NCBI GenBank assembly: GCA_003153435.1
Contig: PLYR01000020.1
Location: forward strand, 1-64,000
Source of the DNA: Bacteroidota bacterium
GTDB lineage: Bacteria; Bacteroidota; Bacteroidia; Palsa-965
Reading direction: 5' to 3'
Length of the DNA: 64,000 nucleotides
Position numbers and translations under genes: made by a program. Of the stretch, positions 30,213 through 39,619 are shown piece by piece (the stretch's first letter is position 1; each line of letters begins with the position of its first letter). Below the pieces are notes generated by a model that made no database searches, had not been told where the DNA came from, and worked only from the letters and a program-made list of their open reading frames with translations.

Positions 30213-32204
30213 CTATTTAATTGCTTTTCCCCAGAAGTTATTAGCAATACATTCACCCAGCAGCTTCCGTTCTCCTTTGTAGGTTGCTGTGATCCAGGCG
30301 TCCTTGGTATTCAAATGGACGATCGTTTGACGGAATGCTTCTGCTTCCCCAAAGGTCTTGAATTCGCCCATAGTAAAACGGGTAATACCGTCGGGATAGG
30401 GTTTCGCAACTGCAGGAGGGGGTTCAAGGGAACGAAGGTTCAGATGTTTAAAATTTTCAGGATGACGGTAAGCTCCGATCTGAACGGTAAAGGTCAAACC
30501 TTCTGCACAAATCTTTCCAGCTGTTTCAATCAGTTTTGAATAAATGGCTTTGTCATCCAGATTTTTTCCAACGAACCAGGTCAGGTTGATGAGGCTATCC
30601 GACATGCAAGGGAAACCCGTTGCAGGTGGAGTTGCGATTACCGTTGCTGGCGAGGTTTTAGGTATAGTATCCGTTACAGTTGCTGATGAGGTTTTGTGTA
30701 TAGTATCCGTTGCAGTTGTTAATGTTGTTTTGGGTATAGTATCGGTTGCAATAGCAGTTGCGACTGGATGGACCCTGGTAGTATCGGCGGGTTTAATGGA
30801 GTCCCTTGGTGTGACCTGTTTAACGGTGACGGGCTCCACAGGAGGACTTTGTTTGGCCACGATCGGTTCTGCGGAGATGATGGCTTTACTCTCGATCGGT
30901 TGATAAGAACCGGAAGTAGCCATGAATAGATCCTGATCGCCCATAGTCCCTTTTCTTCCGGAAGAGAAATAACCGGTATCCCCTCTGGCAGTAGTCACAT
31001 AATACTTATCATCATCTGTGCTGTTCAAAGGGAAACCCATGTTCAATGGTTTAGCCCAACCGGAATCACGCCTGACCGCATAGAAAATATCATATCCACC
31101 CATACTGTTCAGTCCTTTAGAACTGAAGAAGAGATTACCATCCGGGCAAATAAAGGGACTATCTTCATCATACTTCGTATTTATTTCCGGACCTAAATTC
31201 TGTGCCGCCCCCCAGGTTCCATCCGCCTGAAGCCTGGAGATATAAAGGTCACGGCCTCCAAAACCTCCTTTACGGGTGCTTGTAAAATAAAGAGACTGAC
31301 CGTCGGATGACACAGAGCAGCTTCCCTCCCATGAACCTTTTGAATTGATATTCGGACCCAGTGCTTCGGGTACAGACCACTCTGTACCATTCCATTTACT
31401 GGAGTAGATTCCTCCTTTGTCTTTTGAAATCTTTTTATACAGATAAAGTGTTTTACCATCTGCGGAGATGGCCAGACCTATTTCTGCTCCCTTCGTATTG
31501 ATATTATTGCTGATGCTCACCGGTGCATCCCAGGTATTACCGGAGCGATGTGAAATCAGAATATCCTCATTATAGTCTCCATTCTCATCCGGATTGAGGT
31601 TCTCATCCAACAATCCACCCAGACTATTTTCACCCTTATAAGTATAGATCATGGTCATACCGTCGGGAGAAATGAGTGGAGCATATTCAGACCCTACAGT
31701 ATTCAGGGGTACAGCCAGATTGGTGATCTGTGTCCTTGTCGGTATCTTAATGAGTTGCTTGGCGTTTTCGCAATATTCAATATACCTGGCGGCGAGCTTC
31801 TTATTTTGGTCTATCGGGGCATCCATCAGATACATGTTGAAATATCGGATTGCTCCATCATACCGGTCGTTCAGGTGATAGGCCATTGCGAGATAAAGTT
31901 TCGCACCTTCCAGATCGGGGGTAATCTTACAAGCTTTGTCTATCAGGAACAGGGATTGTTCCTTTTCATCATTCTTGTGCAGGTAACAAATTCCAAGTTT
32001 ATAAATCAGGTATGCATTCAACGAATCTGTTTCCAGGGCTTTTTTATAATAGGGAAGCGCCTTTAAATACTCTCCCTGCTCGTAATAATACTCTGCAGCC
32101 CCAGGGTAATTTTCCTGAGGACGAGTAGGTTTCTTGTGCTTCTGCGCGAAAGCGCTTTGCACAAAACAGCAGGTTAAAAAGAGAATAATTGAGTTTCTTC
32201 TCAT
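30213..32204 (-). CDS. PorE-like TPR + PD40 beta-propeller protein with SPOR-like C-terminus
   Basis: TPRs (YYYEQGEYLKALPYYKKALETDSLNAYLIYKLGICYL), PD40 blades (SPDGMTMIYTYKG, SADGKTLYLYKK, SSDGQSLYFTSTRKGGFGGRDLY), SPOR-like end (FTVQIGAYRHPENFKH...RFTMGEFKTFGEAEAFRQTI). Start at 32204. Confidence 0.8.
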   Translation of the reverse strand: MRRNSIILFLTCCFVQSAFAQKHKKPTRPQENYPGAAEYYYEQGEYLKALPYYKKALETDSLNAYLIYKLGICYLHKNDEKEQSLFLIDKACKITPDLEGAKLYLAMAYHLNDRYDGAIRYFNMYLMDAPIDQNKKLAARYIEYCENAKQLIKIPTRTQITNLAVPLNTVGSEYAPLISPDGMTMIYTYKGENSLGGLLDENLNPDENGDYNEDILISHRSGNTWDAPVSISNNINTKGAEIGLAISADGKTLYLYKKISKDKGGIYSSKWNGTEWSVPEALGPNINSKGSWEGSCSVSSDGQSLYFTSTRKGGFGGRDLYISRLQADGTWGAAQNLGPEINTKYDEDSPFICPDGNLFFSSKGLNSMGGYDIFYAVRRDSGWAKPLNMGFPLNSTDDDKYYVTTARGDTGYFSSGRKGTMGDQDLFMATSGSYQPIESKAIISAEPIVAKQSPPVEPVTVKQVTPRDSIKPADTTRVHPVATAIATDTIPKTTLTTATDTIHKTSSATVTDTIPKTSPATVIATPPATGFPCMSDSLINLTWFVGKNLDDKAIYSKLIETAGKICAEGLTFTVQIGAYRHPENFKHLNLRSLEPPPAVAKPYPDGITRFTMGEFKTFGEAEAFRQTIVHLNTKDAWITATYKGERKLLGECIANNFWGKAIK
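30652..30759. repeat. Three 36-bp tandem repeats (12-aa unit) in the Thr-rich linker of the PorE-like gene
   Basis: GAGGTTTTAGGTATAGTATCCGTTACAGTTGCTGAT / GAGGTTTTGTGTATAGTATCCGTTGCAGTTGTTAAT / GTTGTTTTGGGTATAGTATCGGTTGCAATAGCAGTT. Confidence 0.85.
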
Positions 32205-32470
32205 TATTTGATATCCATTCCTCAGGTGGGAGATTGTTTTCATTACACACACACTTTCAGCACGCTATACATTACCTGCTCTAAATTCAATAAAAATAGA
32301 GGCTCTTGCTCCTGCTTCCGGGTTAACTTATAAACCCTTGTGTGTTGAAAAGCAACGCTTTCCGCAGTCCATCCCTCCAAGGATCGCTGTTCCCAATGCA
32401 AAGGAGGCAACCTGACCTGTCATTTTGGGGTATATATTTCTATACCTTTACCAGGTAAAGAAAAGGCCTG

Positions 32471-33721
32471 ATGGACATTGTACCGGTGCGATTTGAATTG
32501 AAAAACGGAGTAAGGGTTATACACGCTCCCGCCAAAGGCAGCATTGTTCATTGTGCACTGATGATCAATGCTGGTACGAGGGATGAGCTAGAAGATAATA
32601 CCGGACTCGCCCATCTCATTGAACACTGCATTTTTAAGGGTACCCGGACTAAATCAAACCTGGATATACTTAACAGCATTGATTCAGTTGGTGGTGAACT
32701 GAATGCTTATACTACGAAGGAAGAGACCTGCGTTTATGTATCCTGTGGTGCGGCTTATCTGGAAAGAGCCATCGAACTTCTTGCAGATATCACCCAGAAT
32801 TCCCGTTTTCCGGAAAAAGAAATTGCCAAGGAAAAAGAGGTGATCTTTGACGAAATTCAATCTTATAAGGACAGCCCTTCCGAACAAATTCATGATGATT
32901 TTGAAGCCCAGGTCTTCCGACATCATCCCCTCGGCCGGAATATACTCGGTGAAGCGGGTAGTATGAGGAAGCAAGACCGTGATTCCATGAAACAGTTTGT
33001 TCAGGCGAATTACAAAGGGAGAAATGTAGTATTCAGTAGTTCCGGAAATATCTCTGAACGGAGGCTGAAACAACTGTGCGATAAATACCTCGGTCGGTTT
33101 GGATCAGAAACACAAACCATTCTCCGAAAACCTTTTACGGATTATAAACCTTCCAGCATTCAGACTCCCCGCAGCACACACCAGGCTCATTGTCTCCTGG
33201 GAAATCAGGCTTATGCGGCAGGTCATAAGAACAGGATCGCACTGATCCTGTTGAATAATATGTTGGGTGGTCCTGCATGGAATTCCAGGCTAAACCTTGG
33301 GATACGCGAAAAGTATGGGATTACCTATCAGCTTGAATCAAACTATACCTCCTATTCGGATGATGGTATTTTCAGTATTTATTTTGGCACCGACCCGGCT
33401 TATCTGGAACAAACACTTTCTCTGGTGCATAAGGAAATGAAAAAGCTTACTGCTAATAAGCTGACACCCCTACAGCTCCATGCTGCTAAAGAACAGATTT
33501 GCGGCCAGATAGCTATTTCTCAGGAAAGCAGTATGAGCAATGTGCTTAGCAATGCAAAAAACATACTCGTCTTCGACCGAACACTTTCTCTCTCTGCCTG
33601 GCTTAAGAAAATCAAACAGATCCCCGCTGCCCAAATCCTGGATGTAGCCAGGGAAATATTCGATGCTGATAAACTGAGCATGTTACTCTATTCAAAAAAA
33701 CATTCCCAAAAAAAACGCTGA
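32471..33721 (+). CDS. M16 family zinc metallopeptidase
   Basis: GLAHLIEHCIFKGT (HxxEH), downstream EKEVIFDEI. Confidence 0.95.
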   Translation: MDIVPVRFELKNGVRVIHAPAKGSIVHCALMINAGTRDELEDNTGLAHLIEHCIFKGTRTKSNLDILNSIDSVGGELNAYTTKEETCVYVSCGAAYLERAIELLADITQNSRFPEKEIAKEKEVIFDEIQSYKDSPSEQIHDDFEAQVFRHHPLGRNILGEAGSMRKQDRDSMKQFVQANYKGRNVVFSSSGNISERRLKQLCDKYLGRFGSETQTILRKPFTDYKPSSIQTPRSTHQAHCLLGNQAYAAGHKNRIALILLNNMLGGPAWNSRLNLGIREKYGITYQLESNYTSYSDDGIFSIYFGTDPAYLEQTLSLVHKEMKKLTANKLTPLQLHAAKEQICGQIAISQESSMSNVLSNAKNILVFDRTLSLSAWLKKIKQIPAAQILDVAREIFDADKLSMLLYSKKHSQKKR

Positions 33722-33725
33722 CCAT

Positions 33726-34367
33726 ATGGAATTCCTGGACCCACAGATCGACACTTACGTATGCGATCATACCAGCCCCGAAACAAACCTTTTAAACAGA
33801 CTGAACAGGGAAACCTATTCTAAAATCCTGAATCCGCGGATGCTTAGCGGTCATCTGCAGGGAAGGGTATTGAGTATGATTTCCCATATGATTCAACCGA
33901 AACGAATTCTCGAAATCGGAACCTATACCGGTTATTCAGCACTCTGCCTGGCAGAAGGATTGGCTCCCGGAGGAATCCTGCATACCATAGACATCAATGA
34001 AGAACTTGAATCCATGGTTCGAAAATATATTGCTGAGGCCGGGATGGACGATAAAATAAAATATCATATTGGTAACGCATTGGAAATTATCCACAACCTG
34101 AAGGAGACTTTCGATCTTGTATTCATTGATGCTGATAAAGAAAATTACAGTACCTACTTCGATCTGGTGTTTGACAAGGTCCGCCCAGGTGGGTTTATCA
34201 TTGCCGATAATGTGCTTTGGAGTGGTAAAATTCTGACTGTTCCGGCTCCAGCCGATATTGATACCAAAGGTATCCTGGCTTATAACGATAAGGTGAAAAA
34301 CGATCCACGTGTGGAAAATGTCATTTTCCCTATACGGGACGGGTTGAATGTGGTGAGGAAAAAATAG
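33726..34367 (+). CDS. Class I SAM-dependent O-methyltransferase
   Basis: RILEIGTYTGYSALCLAEGL, DLVFIDADKENYSTYFD, GGFIIADNVLWSGKI. Confidence 0.93.
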   Translation: MEFLDPQIDTYVCDHTSPETNLLNRLNRETYSKILNPRMLSGHLQGRVLSMISHMIQPKRILEIGTYTGYSALCLAEGLAPGGILHTIDINEELESMVRKYIAEAGMDDKIKYHIGNALEIIHNLKETFDLVFIDADKENYSTYFDLVFDKVRPGGFIIADNVLWSGKILTVPAPADIDTKGILAYNDKVKNDPRVENVIFPIRDGLNVVRKK

Positions 34368-34390
34368 TTACAGCAGGCGAAGTCTGTAAG

Positions 34391-35848
34391 TTAAAGAATC
34401 GCTTTCCTGGAGATGAACCACAACCCTTTAAAGGTCAGCAGTCCATTCAGGATAAGGAGTTCATTCCCGAACTGATATCCGCCCATCCATTCTTTTGAAT
34501 TCAAGTCAATCACATAACAGATAATTGGTGCTGCCAGACACACCAGCGGAACGAATTTGTCTTTCACATTCCGTTTGGTTAGAATTCCAAACATAAATAA
34601 TCCAAGCAAAGGACCGTACGTATAATTGGCAACGCGGAACAATTGTTTGACAACCGCTTCGCTATTGATCATGCGGAACACTACGATGACAATCAGCAGA
34701 AGCAAGGCAAAACCAATATGCACCAGGTGACGGATTTGAGTCTTGCGCTTTTCATCCCAATCCTTTCTTTCTTCAAAACCCAGGAAGTCAATACAGAAGG
34801 AGGCCGTTAAGGCAGTAAGTGCTCCATCGGCACTGGGATAGGCAGCAGAGATCAGGCCAATGATAAAAAACAAGGCGGATACAGGTCCAAGAAATTTCAG
34901 TGCAATAGTCGGAAACAAATCATCGGTGGTGCGTTCGGGAATGGTCAGTCCTTTTGCCTGGACATATTGATAAAGCAAGATGCCGAGACAGAGAAAGACA
35001 AAATTTACAATCAAAAGAATAAAACTAAAGGTTATCATATTCTTCTTTGCCTCCCCTGCGCTACGGCAGCTGATGTTTTTCTGCATCATCTCCTGATCTA
35101 AACCGGTCATCGCGATGGCTATAAACATTCCACCGAAAAACTGTTTGGGAAAGAATGCTTTGGAGTGCCAGTCGCCCATAAAAATATCAGACATCGGACT
35201 TTTCCGGATGCCTGTAATCAGAGAGCTCATGTCCAGATGTAGTTCCTTACTGATCAGGATAACAGAAAGGATCAGGGAAAGCAGCATGAACGTTGTTTGA
35301 AGGGAATCTGTCCAGACAATTGTTTTTACTCCACCTTTATAGGTATAAGCCAGAATCATCAGAATAAAAGAAAGCACCGTCACCCAGAAAGGCACGCCCC
35401 AGGCATCAAAAACAAAGATCTGGAGCACATTTACAACAATGTATAATCGGAAGGAAGCACCGATCACTCTGGAGAGGATAAAGAAAAAAGCACCTGTTTT
35501 ATAGGAAAAAACACCTAGTCGCTGCTTCAGGAAAGTGTAAATGGAAGTCAGGTTCAGACGGTAATATAAAGGAAGTAACACGGTAGCAATCACCGCATAA
35601 CCCACCATATAACCCATGATCATCTGAAAATAGGAAAAGGCTCCTTTTCCTACATCCCCTGGTACCGACATGAACGTAACTCCGGAGAGAGAAGCTCCGA
35701 TCATTCCATACGCAACGAGGTACCAGCGGGAAGAACGGTTTCCTACAAAGTAACTTGCATTATCCGCTTTTCGGGTGGTCAGAAAAGTAACCCCAAAGAG
35801 GACGAGGGAGTAAAGGATTACACAACCTATAATTAATGCTGGAGACAT
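34391..35848 (-). CDS. Sodium:solute symporter family protein
   Basis: Multi-TM, SSF pattern (SYFVGNRSSRWYLVAYGMIGASLSGVTFMSVPG; GGVKTIVWTDSLQTTFM). Confidence 0.92.
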   Translation of the reverse strand: MSPALIIGCVILYSLVLFGVTFLTTRKADNASYFVGNRSSRWYLVAYGMIGASLSGVTFMSVPGDVGKGAFSYFQMIMGYMVGYAVIATVLLPLYYRLNLTSIYTFLKQRLGVFSYKTGAFFFILSRVIGASFRLYIVVNVLQIFVFDAWGVPFWVTVLSFILMILAYTYKGGVKTIVWTDSLQTTFMLLSLILSVILISKELHLDMSSLITGIRKSPMSDIFMGDWHSKAFFPKQFFGGMFIAIAMTGLDQEMMQKNISCRSAGEAKKNMITFSFILLIVNFVFLCLGILLYQYVQAKGLTIPERTTDDLFPTIALKFLGPVSALFFIIGLISAAYPSADGALTALTASFCIDFLGFEERKDWDEKRKTQIRHLVHIGFALLLLIVIVVFRMINSEAVVKQLFRVANYTYGPLLGLFMFGILTKRNVKDKFVPLVCLAAPIICYVIDLNSKEWMGGYQFGNELLILNGLLTFKGLWFISRKAIL

Positions 35849-35942
35849 TGCTTATTAATAGAAACAAAGTACGTCAAATCAAACGCCTTTAATTGAAGGT
35901 GCATCATTAGGCTATGAACAAAGTTTTTCACAATTTAGATGC

Positions 35943-37403
35943 ATGATACATCGAATCAAAGAACTCGAGTCTGCCTCTCTGGAGCTCGACCCAAGCCCCG
36001 GAGTACGTAAACAGGTCAGAAAGGAAGTCATTGCCTACACGGAAGATTTTCTTAAAACACTTGACCGGGCAAAGGCATTTGTTTCTTCTGCTGACAAAGG
36101 CATTGCTTTGCTCGAATCACCGGTATCAGAGCATCCGATCCCTATTTCCGATGCGTTGAATCTGCTTCGTAAAAATGTGGATACACCTGGATTGAATCCT
36201 GCCTCTGGAGGCCATCTGGGTTATATTCCCGGGGGAGGATTGTACTTCTCTGCACTGGGTGATTATATGGCTGATATCTCTAACCGTTATGCAGGTTACT
36301 ACTTCGCTTCTCCGGGTGCGGTCAGGCTCGAAAATATGCTCCTGCGCTGGGTTGCTCAAGTGGTGGGTTATCCTTCGGAAGCCGCAGGAAATCTTTCGTC
36401 TGGAGGAAGTATTGCAAACCTCATCGCCATTGTTACAGCCAGGGAGGCTAAAGGGATTAAGGCGAGAACAATAGAGAAAGGGGTTATTTATCTAACGGTA
36501 CATGCTCATCATTGCATCCGCAAAGCAATCCGTATTGCAGGCCTGGAAGAAAGTGTGATCCGGCTCGTTGGATTGGATGATCAATACCGAATGGATGCCT
36601 CTGCATTGGAAGCACAGATTACAACCGATAGACTTGAAGGTCTTAACCCCTGGCTGGTTATTGCTTCCGCCGGAACGACAGATACCGGTGCCATTGATCC
36701 GTTGGAAAAGATTTCGGGAATTGCGAAGGAACATAATCTTTGGTTCCATATCGATGCAGCCTATGGTGGCTTTTTTATGCTCTGCCCGGAAGGGAAACAA
36801 AAACTCAAAGGAATCGAACTCAGTGATTCTGTGGTGCTGGATCCTCATAAAGGCTTGTTCCTTCCCTATGGACTAGGGCTCGTTCTAGTCAAGAACGGAA
36901 AAGACCTCCACCGGGCTCACCAATATTCTGCGAGCTATCTTCAGGATGCTGTAGGCGTTCATGAAGATGAGCTCTCCCCTGCTGATCTGTCACCCGAATT
37001 AACCAAACATTTCCGGGGCCTGCGGCTCTGGTTACCTTTAAAGCTTCATGGTCTAAAACCTTTTCGTGCGGCTATTGAGGAGAAAATGCTTCTTGCCCGT
37101 TATTTCAGACAGGAACTGCTGAAGATAGGATTCGAAACAGGACTCGAACCCGAACTCTCTGTTGTTATATATCGGTATATCCCTAAAAAAAGAAAAGGTC
37201 TGACTCTGGAAGAGATCAATTCCTTCAATGAAAAACTGGTTCAGGAAATCCAGGCCGATGGCCGGGTATTTATTTCATCCACCATTCTCAATGGTCAGTT
37301 CACCATACGTTTTGCTTGTTTGTCCTTTCGCACACATATCAAAACAGTGAATCTTTTGCTGAAGCTCCTCAAAGAGAAATCGAAGATGTTGGATAAGGGA
37401 TAA
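35943..37403 (+). CDS. Pyridoxal-dependent group II decarboxylase (aromatic amino acid decarboxylase family)
   Basis: SSGGSIANLIAIVTAR, HIDAAYGGFFML, SVVLDPHKGLFLPYGLG (PLP lysine). Confidence 0.9.
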   Translation: MIHRIKELESASLELDPSPGVRKQVRKEVIAYTEDFLKTLDRAKAFVSSADKGIALLESPVSEHPIPISDALNLLRKNVDTPGLNPASGGHLGYIPGGGLYFSALGDYMADISNRYAGYYFASPGAVRLENMLLRWVAQVVGYPSEAAGNLSSGGSIANLIAIVTAREAKGIKARTIEKGVIYLTVHAHHCIRKAIRIAGLEESVIRLVGLDDQYRMDASALEAQITTDRLEGLNPWLVIASAGTTDTGAIDPLEKISGIAKEHNLWFHIDAAYGGFFMLCPEGKQKLKGIELSDSVVLDPHKGLFLPYGLGLVLVKNGKDLHRAHQYSASYLQDAVGVHEDELSPADLSPELTKHFRGLRLWLPLKLHGLKPFRAAIEEKMLLARYFRQELLKIGFETGLEPELSVVIYRYIPKKRKGLTLEEINSFNEKLVQEIQADGRVFISSTILNGQFTIRFACLSFRTHIKTVNLLLKLLKEKSKMLDKG

Positions 37404-37431
37404 TTTTTTAGCACTTGAAAGGACTAGCGTC

Positions 37432-38868
37432 TTAGTCCTGCTTTATCTTAGCGATGATCTCATTAAATTTCTGATCATTTTGTAAAGGCTCAAACTCCCG
37501 TTGACTCCTGATTCTGTATAGGTCATTAAAACCGAGTTCAACCGCTTTATCGAGATTTGAGAGGGCGCCGGAGACATCATTCTTTTTCATACATACAAAA
37601 GCAGAGAGATAGGCCCATTCGGAATTAGTTGGATCCACCATCTTATATAAGGTGAGGAAAATTTCTGCCTGCGGAAGCGCATCCTGCTTCAAAGCGGAAT
37701 TTGTACTCATAAAAGAAGCCAGGCTCAGATAGGCCAACAGGCGTTTGTCGTATTGGGCCCGGTCTTTGTTTTTAGTGGAGCTGGCTTCTGCATTAAGGCG
37801 GTTTATTTCATTCATCCACCAGGTCATATCCTTCTCCTGGAATGCCATTGCATATCGTTGTTGCTCGGCTTGCTCAGCCGCTGCTTCTTGCTTTTCATGA
37901 TGCCGGGCCTCCTGATAATCGGGGCCGCTAATTGATTTTTCTAGTCTCGCATATTTATCAACCGGCTTGATTCCGGCATAATAGAGATTCATCAGGTGAC
38001 AAGCGGCGTATTTAGTAAGCACATTCGCATTCCCACGAAGGAGTTTCTCCGCTTCCTTTTCATCGGAATTGAAAGAGGCATCTATAATACTGTCGTTCCT
38101 CTCCATCCGTTTAGCCCTTACGCCTTCGAGGGTCAGGAGGAGGAATGCTTTGTCCATATCCGAAGCCGGGGCCCAGTCATGTTTGCCATTAAAAATCAAA
38201 AGATCATTTACGATTCCTGCCTCGTTCAGAGATACCTGGGTATTCTTCATTTCACTCAGGTTAAAATCTTCATTGCCTACCAGTCCCACAAAGCAAACAT
38301 CTTTGGCAAGTGGCTCCCTTGCCGGCTGGAAACCTGCAGAATTGGCTATGACACCTTTGATGCGGTTATCCTGAAGGGTGATGCCAATTGCTACTCTCGA
38401 ACCACCGGAAAAGCCTCCTGCAAAAATATTCAGCATATCTACGGGAAAACGTTTGGTCACATCATTCAGAAAATTAGAAGTGATATTGATGATCATGCCT
38501 GCATCGAGACTATTTCTTGAATCATTGGAGCAAACAAGGATAAACCCATACCGGTCGGCTAGATCTGCATATTTAGAAACCGGCAAGCTTCCCCGGGCAT
38601 GTGCATCGAAAAAAAATACGACGGGATATTTATGCTGCCAGGAAAATTTCTTGGGGAGGTAGAGTGCATAGCTTTGATCAGGTACCGACTGGCAGGCTAC
38701 ACTTTTTATGACTGTTCCAGGCTGAAAGGAGTCGTTAGCGTTTGCCGAAGTGGCTGTTGCAGTAGAGGTTGTAACCGGCGATGAGGATTCATTCTTTTTC
38801 TCTGCATTTCCACAAGACAGCAGAGAGATCAGGATTACAGGAAGCAATACTTGGAACCGAAGGTGCAT
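37432..38868 (-). CDS. Lipoprotein with alpha/beta-hydrolase-like domain and TPR-like C-terminus
   Basis: LISLLSCGNA lipobox; IFAGGFSGGSRVAIGITL (GxSxG-like), KHDWAPASD histidine; TPR-like helices at the end. Confidence 0.7.
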   Translation of the reverse strand: MHLRFQVLLPVILISLLSCGNAEKKNESSSPVTTSTATATSANANDSFQPGTVIKSVACQSVPDQSYALYLPKKFSWQHKYPVVFFFDAHARGSLPVSKYADLADRYGFILVCSNDSRNSLDAGMIINITSNFLNDVTKRFPVDMLNIFAGGFSGGSRVAIGITLQDNRIKGVIANSAGFQPAREPLAKDVCFVGLVGNEDFNLSEMKNTQVSLNEAGIVNDLLIFNGKHDWAPASDMDKAFLLLTLEGVRAKRMERNDSIIDASFNSDEKEAEKLLRGNANVLTKYAACHLMNLYYAGIKPVDKYARLEKSISGPDYQEARHHEKQEAAAEQAEQQRYAMAFQEKDMTWWMNEINRLNAEASSTKNKDRAQYDKRLLAYLSLASFMSTNSALKQDALPQAEIFLTLYKMVDPTNSEWAYLSAFVCMKKNDVSGALSNLDKAVELGFNDLYRIRSQREFEPLQNDQKFNEIIAKIKQD

Positions 38869-38965
38869 GCGTTATTTTAATTCAAAAATAACGAGAATGT
38901 TTGAGTTAAGAAAGACACTCCTGCAATTCCGTCTGTCAGAGGGTAATTTTTCGTACTTTTGAAAT

Positions 38966-39586
38966 ATGAATTTTTCTTCCCGCCTGATTGAAGAAGCCGT
39001 TTCGGAGTTTTCCGGGCTTCCTGGTGTTGGACGTAAGACTGCACTCCGTTTTGTCCTCCATCTGCTCAAAAAAGACAAAAAAGAAGTCCAGGCTTTCGGT
39101 GAAGCTTTTATAAAGCTCCGGAATGAACTGAAATATTGCACCACCTGTCATAATGTGTCCGATCAGGAGATCTGTGAAATATGTGCTAACCCCAACCGGG
39201 ATCATAGCACCATTTGTGTTGTGGAAGACATCCGGGATGTCATGGCCATTGAAGGCACGTCTCAGTTTCGGGGGGTCTACCATGTTCTGGGTGGAATCAT
39301 CTCCCCTATGGATGGCATAGGCCCTGGTGATCTTAATATTGAAAGCCTAGTGGCCAAAGCAGGTACCGGGAATGTGAAGGAAGTAATCATGGCCCTAAGC
39401 ACCACAATGGAAGGAGACACCACCAATTTTTACATTTACAGAAGGCTGAAAGATCAGCCGATAAGCATTTCGACGATTGCAAGAGGTATTTCTATCGGAG
39501 ATGAACTGGAATATGCAGATGAAGTCACCCTCGGGCGTTCCATTATCAACCGTACACCCTATGCAAATTCACTGAGTCTTAAATAA
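38966..39586 (+). CDS. recR: Recombination mediator RecR
   Basis: [17 protein letters not shown], zinc motif [51 protein letters not shown]. Confidence 0.97.
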   Translation: MNFSSRLIEEAVSEFSGLPGVGRKTALRFVLHLLKKDKKEVQAFGEAFIKLRNELKYCTTCHNVSDQEICEICANPNRDHSTICVVEDIRDVMAIEGTSQFRGVYHVLGGIISPMDGIGPGDLNIESLVAKAGTGNVKEVIMALSTTMEGDTTNFYIYRRLKDQPISISTIARGISIGDELEYADEVTLGRSIINRTPYANSLSLK

Positions 39587-39619
39587 TGTTAGTCCCATCC
39601 TGATTTCTCTTCCAGCCTG

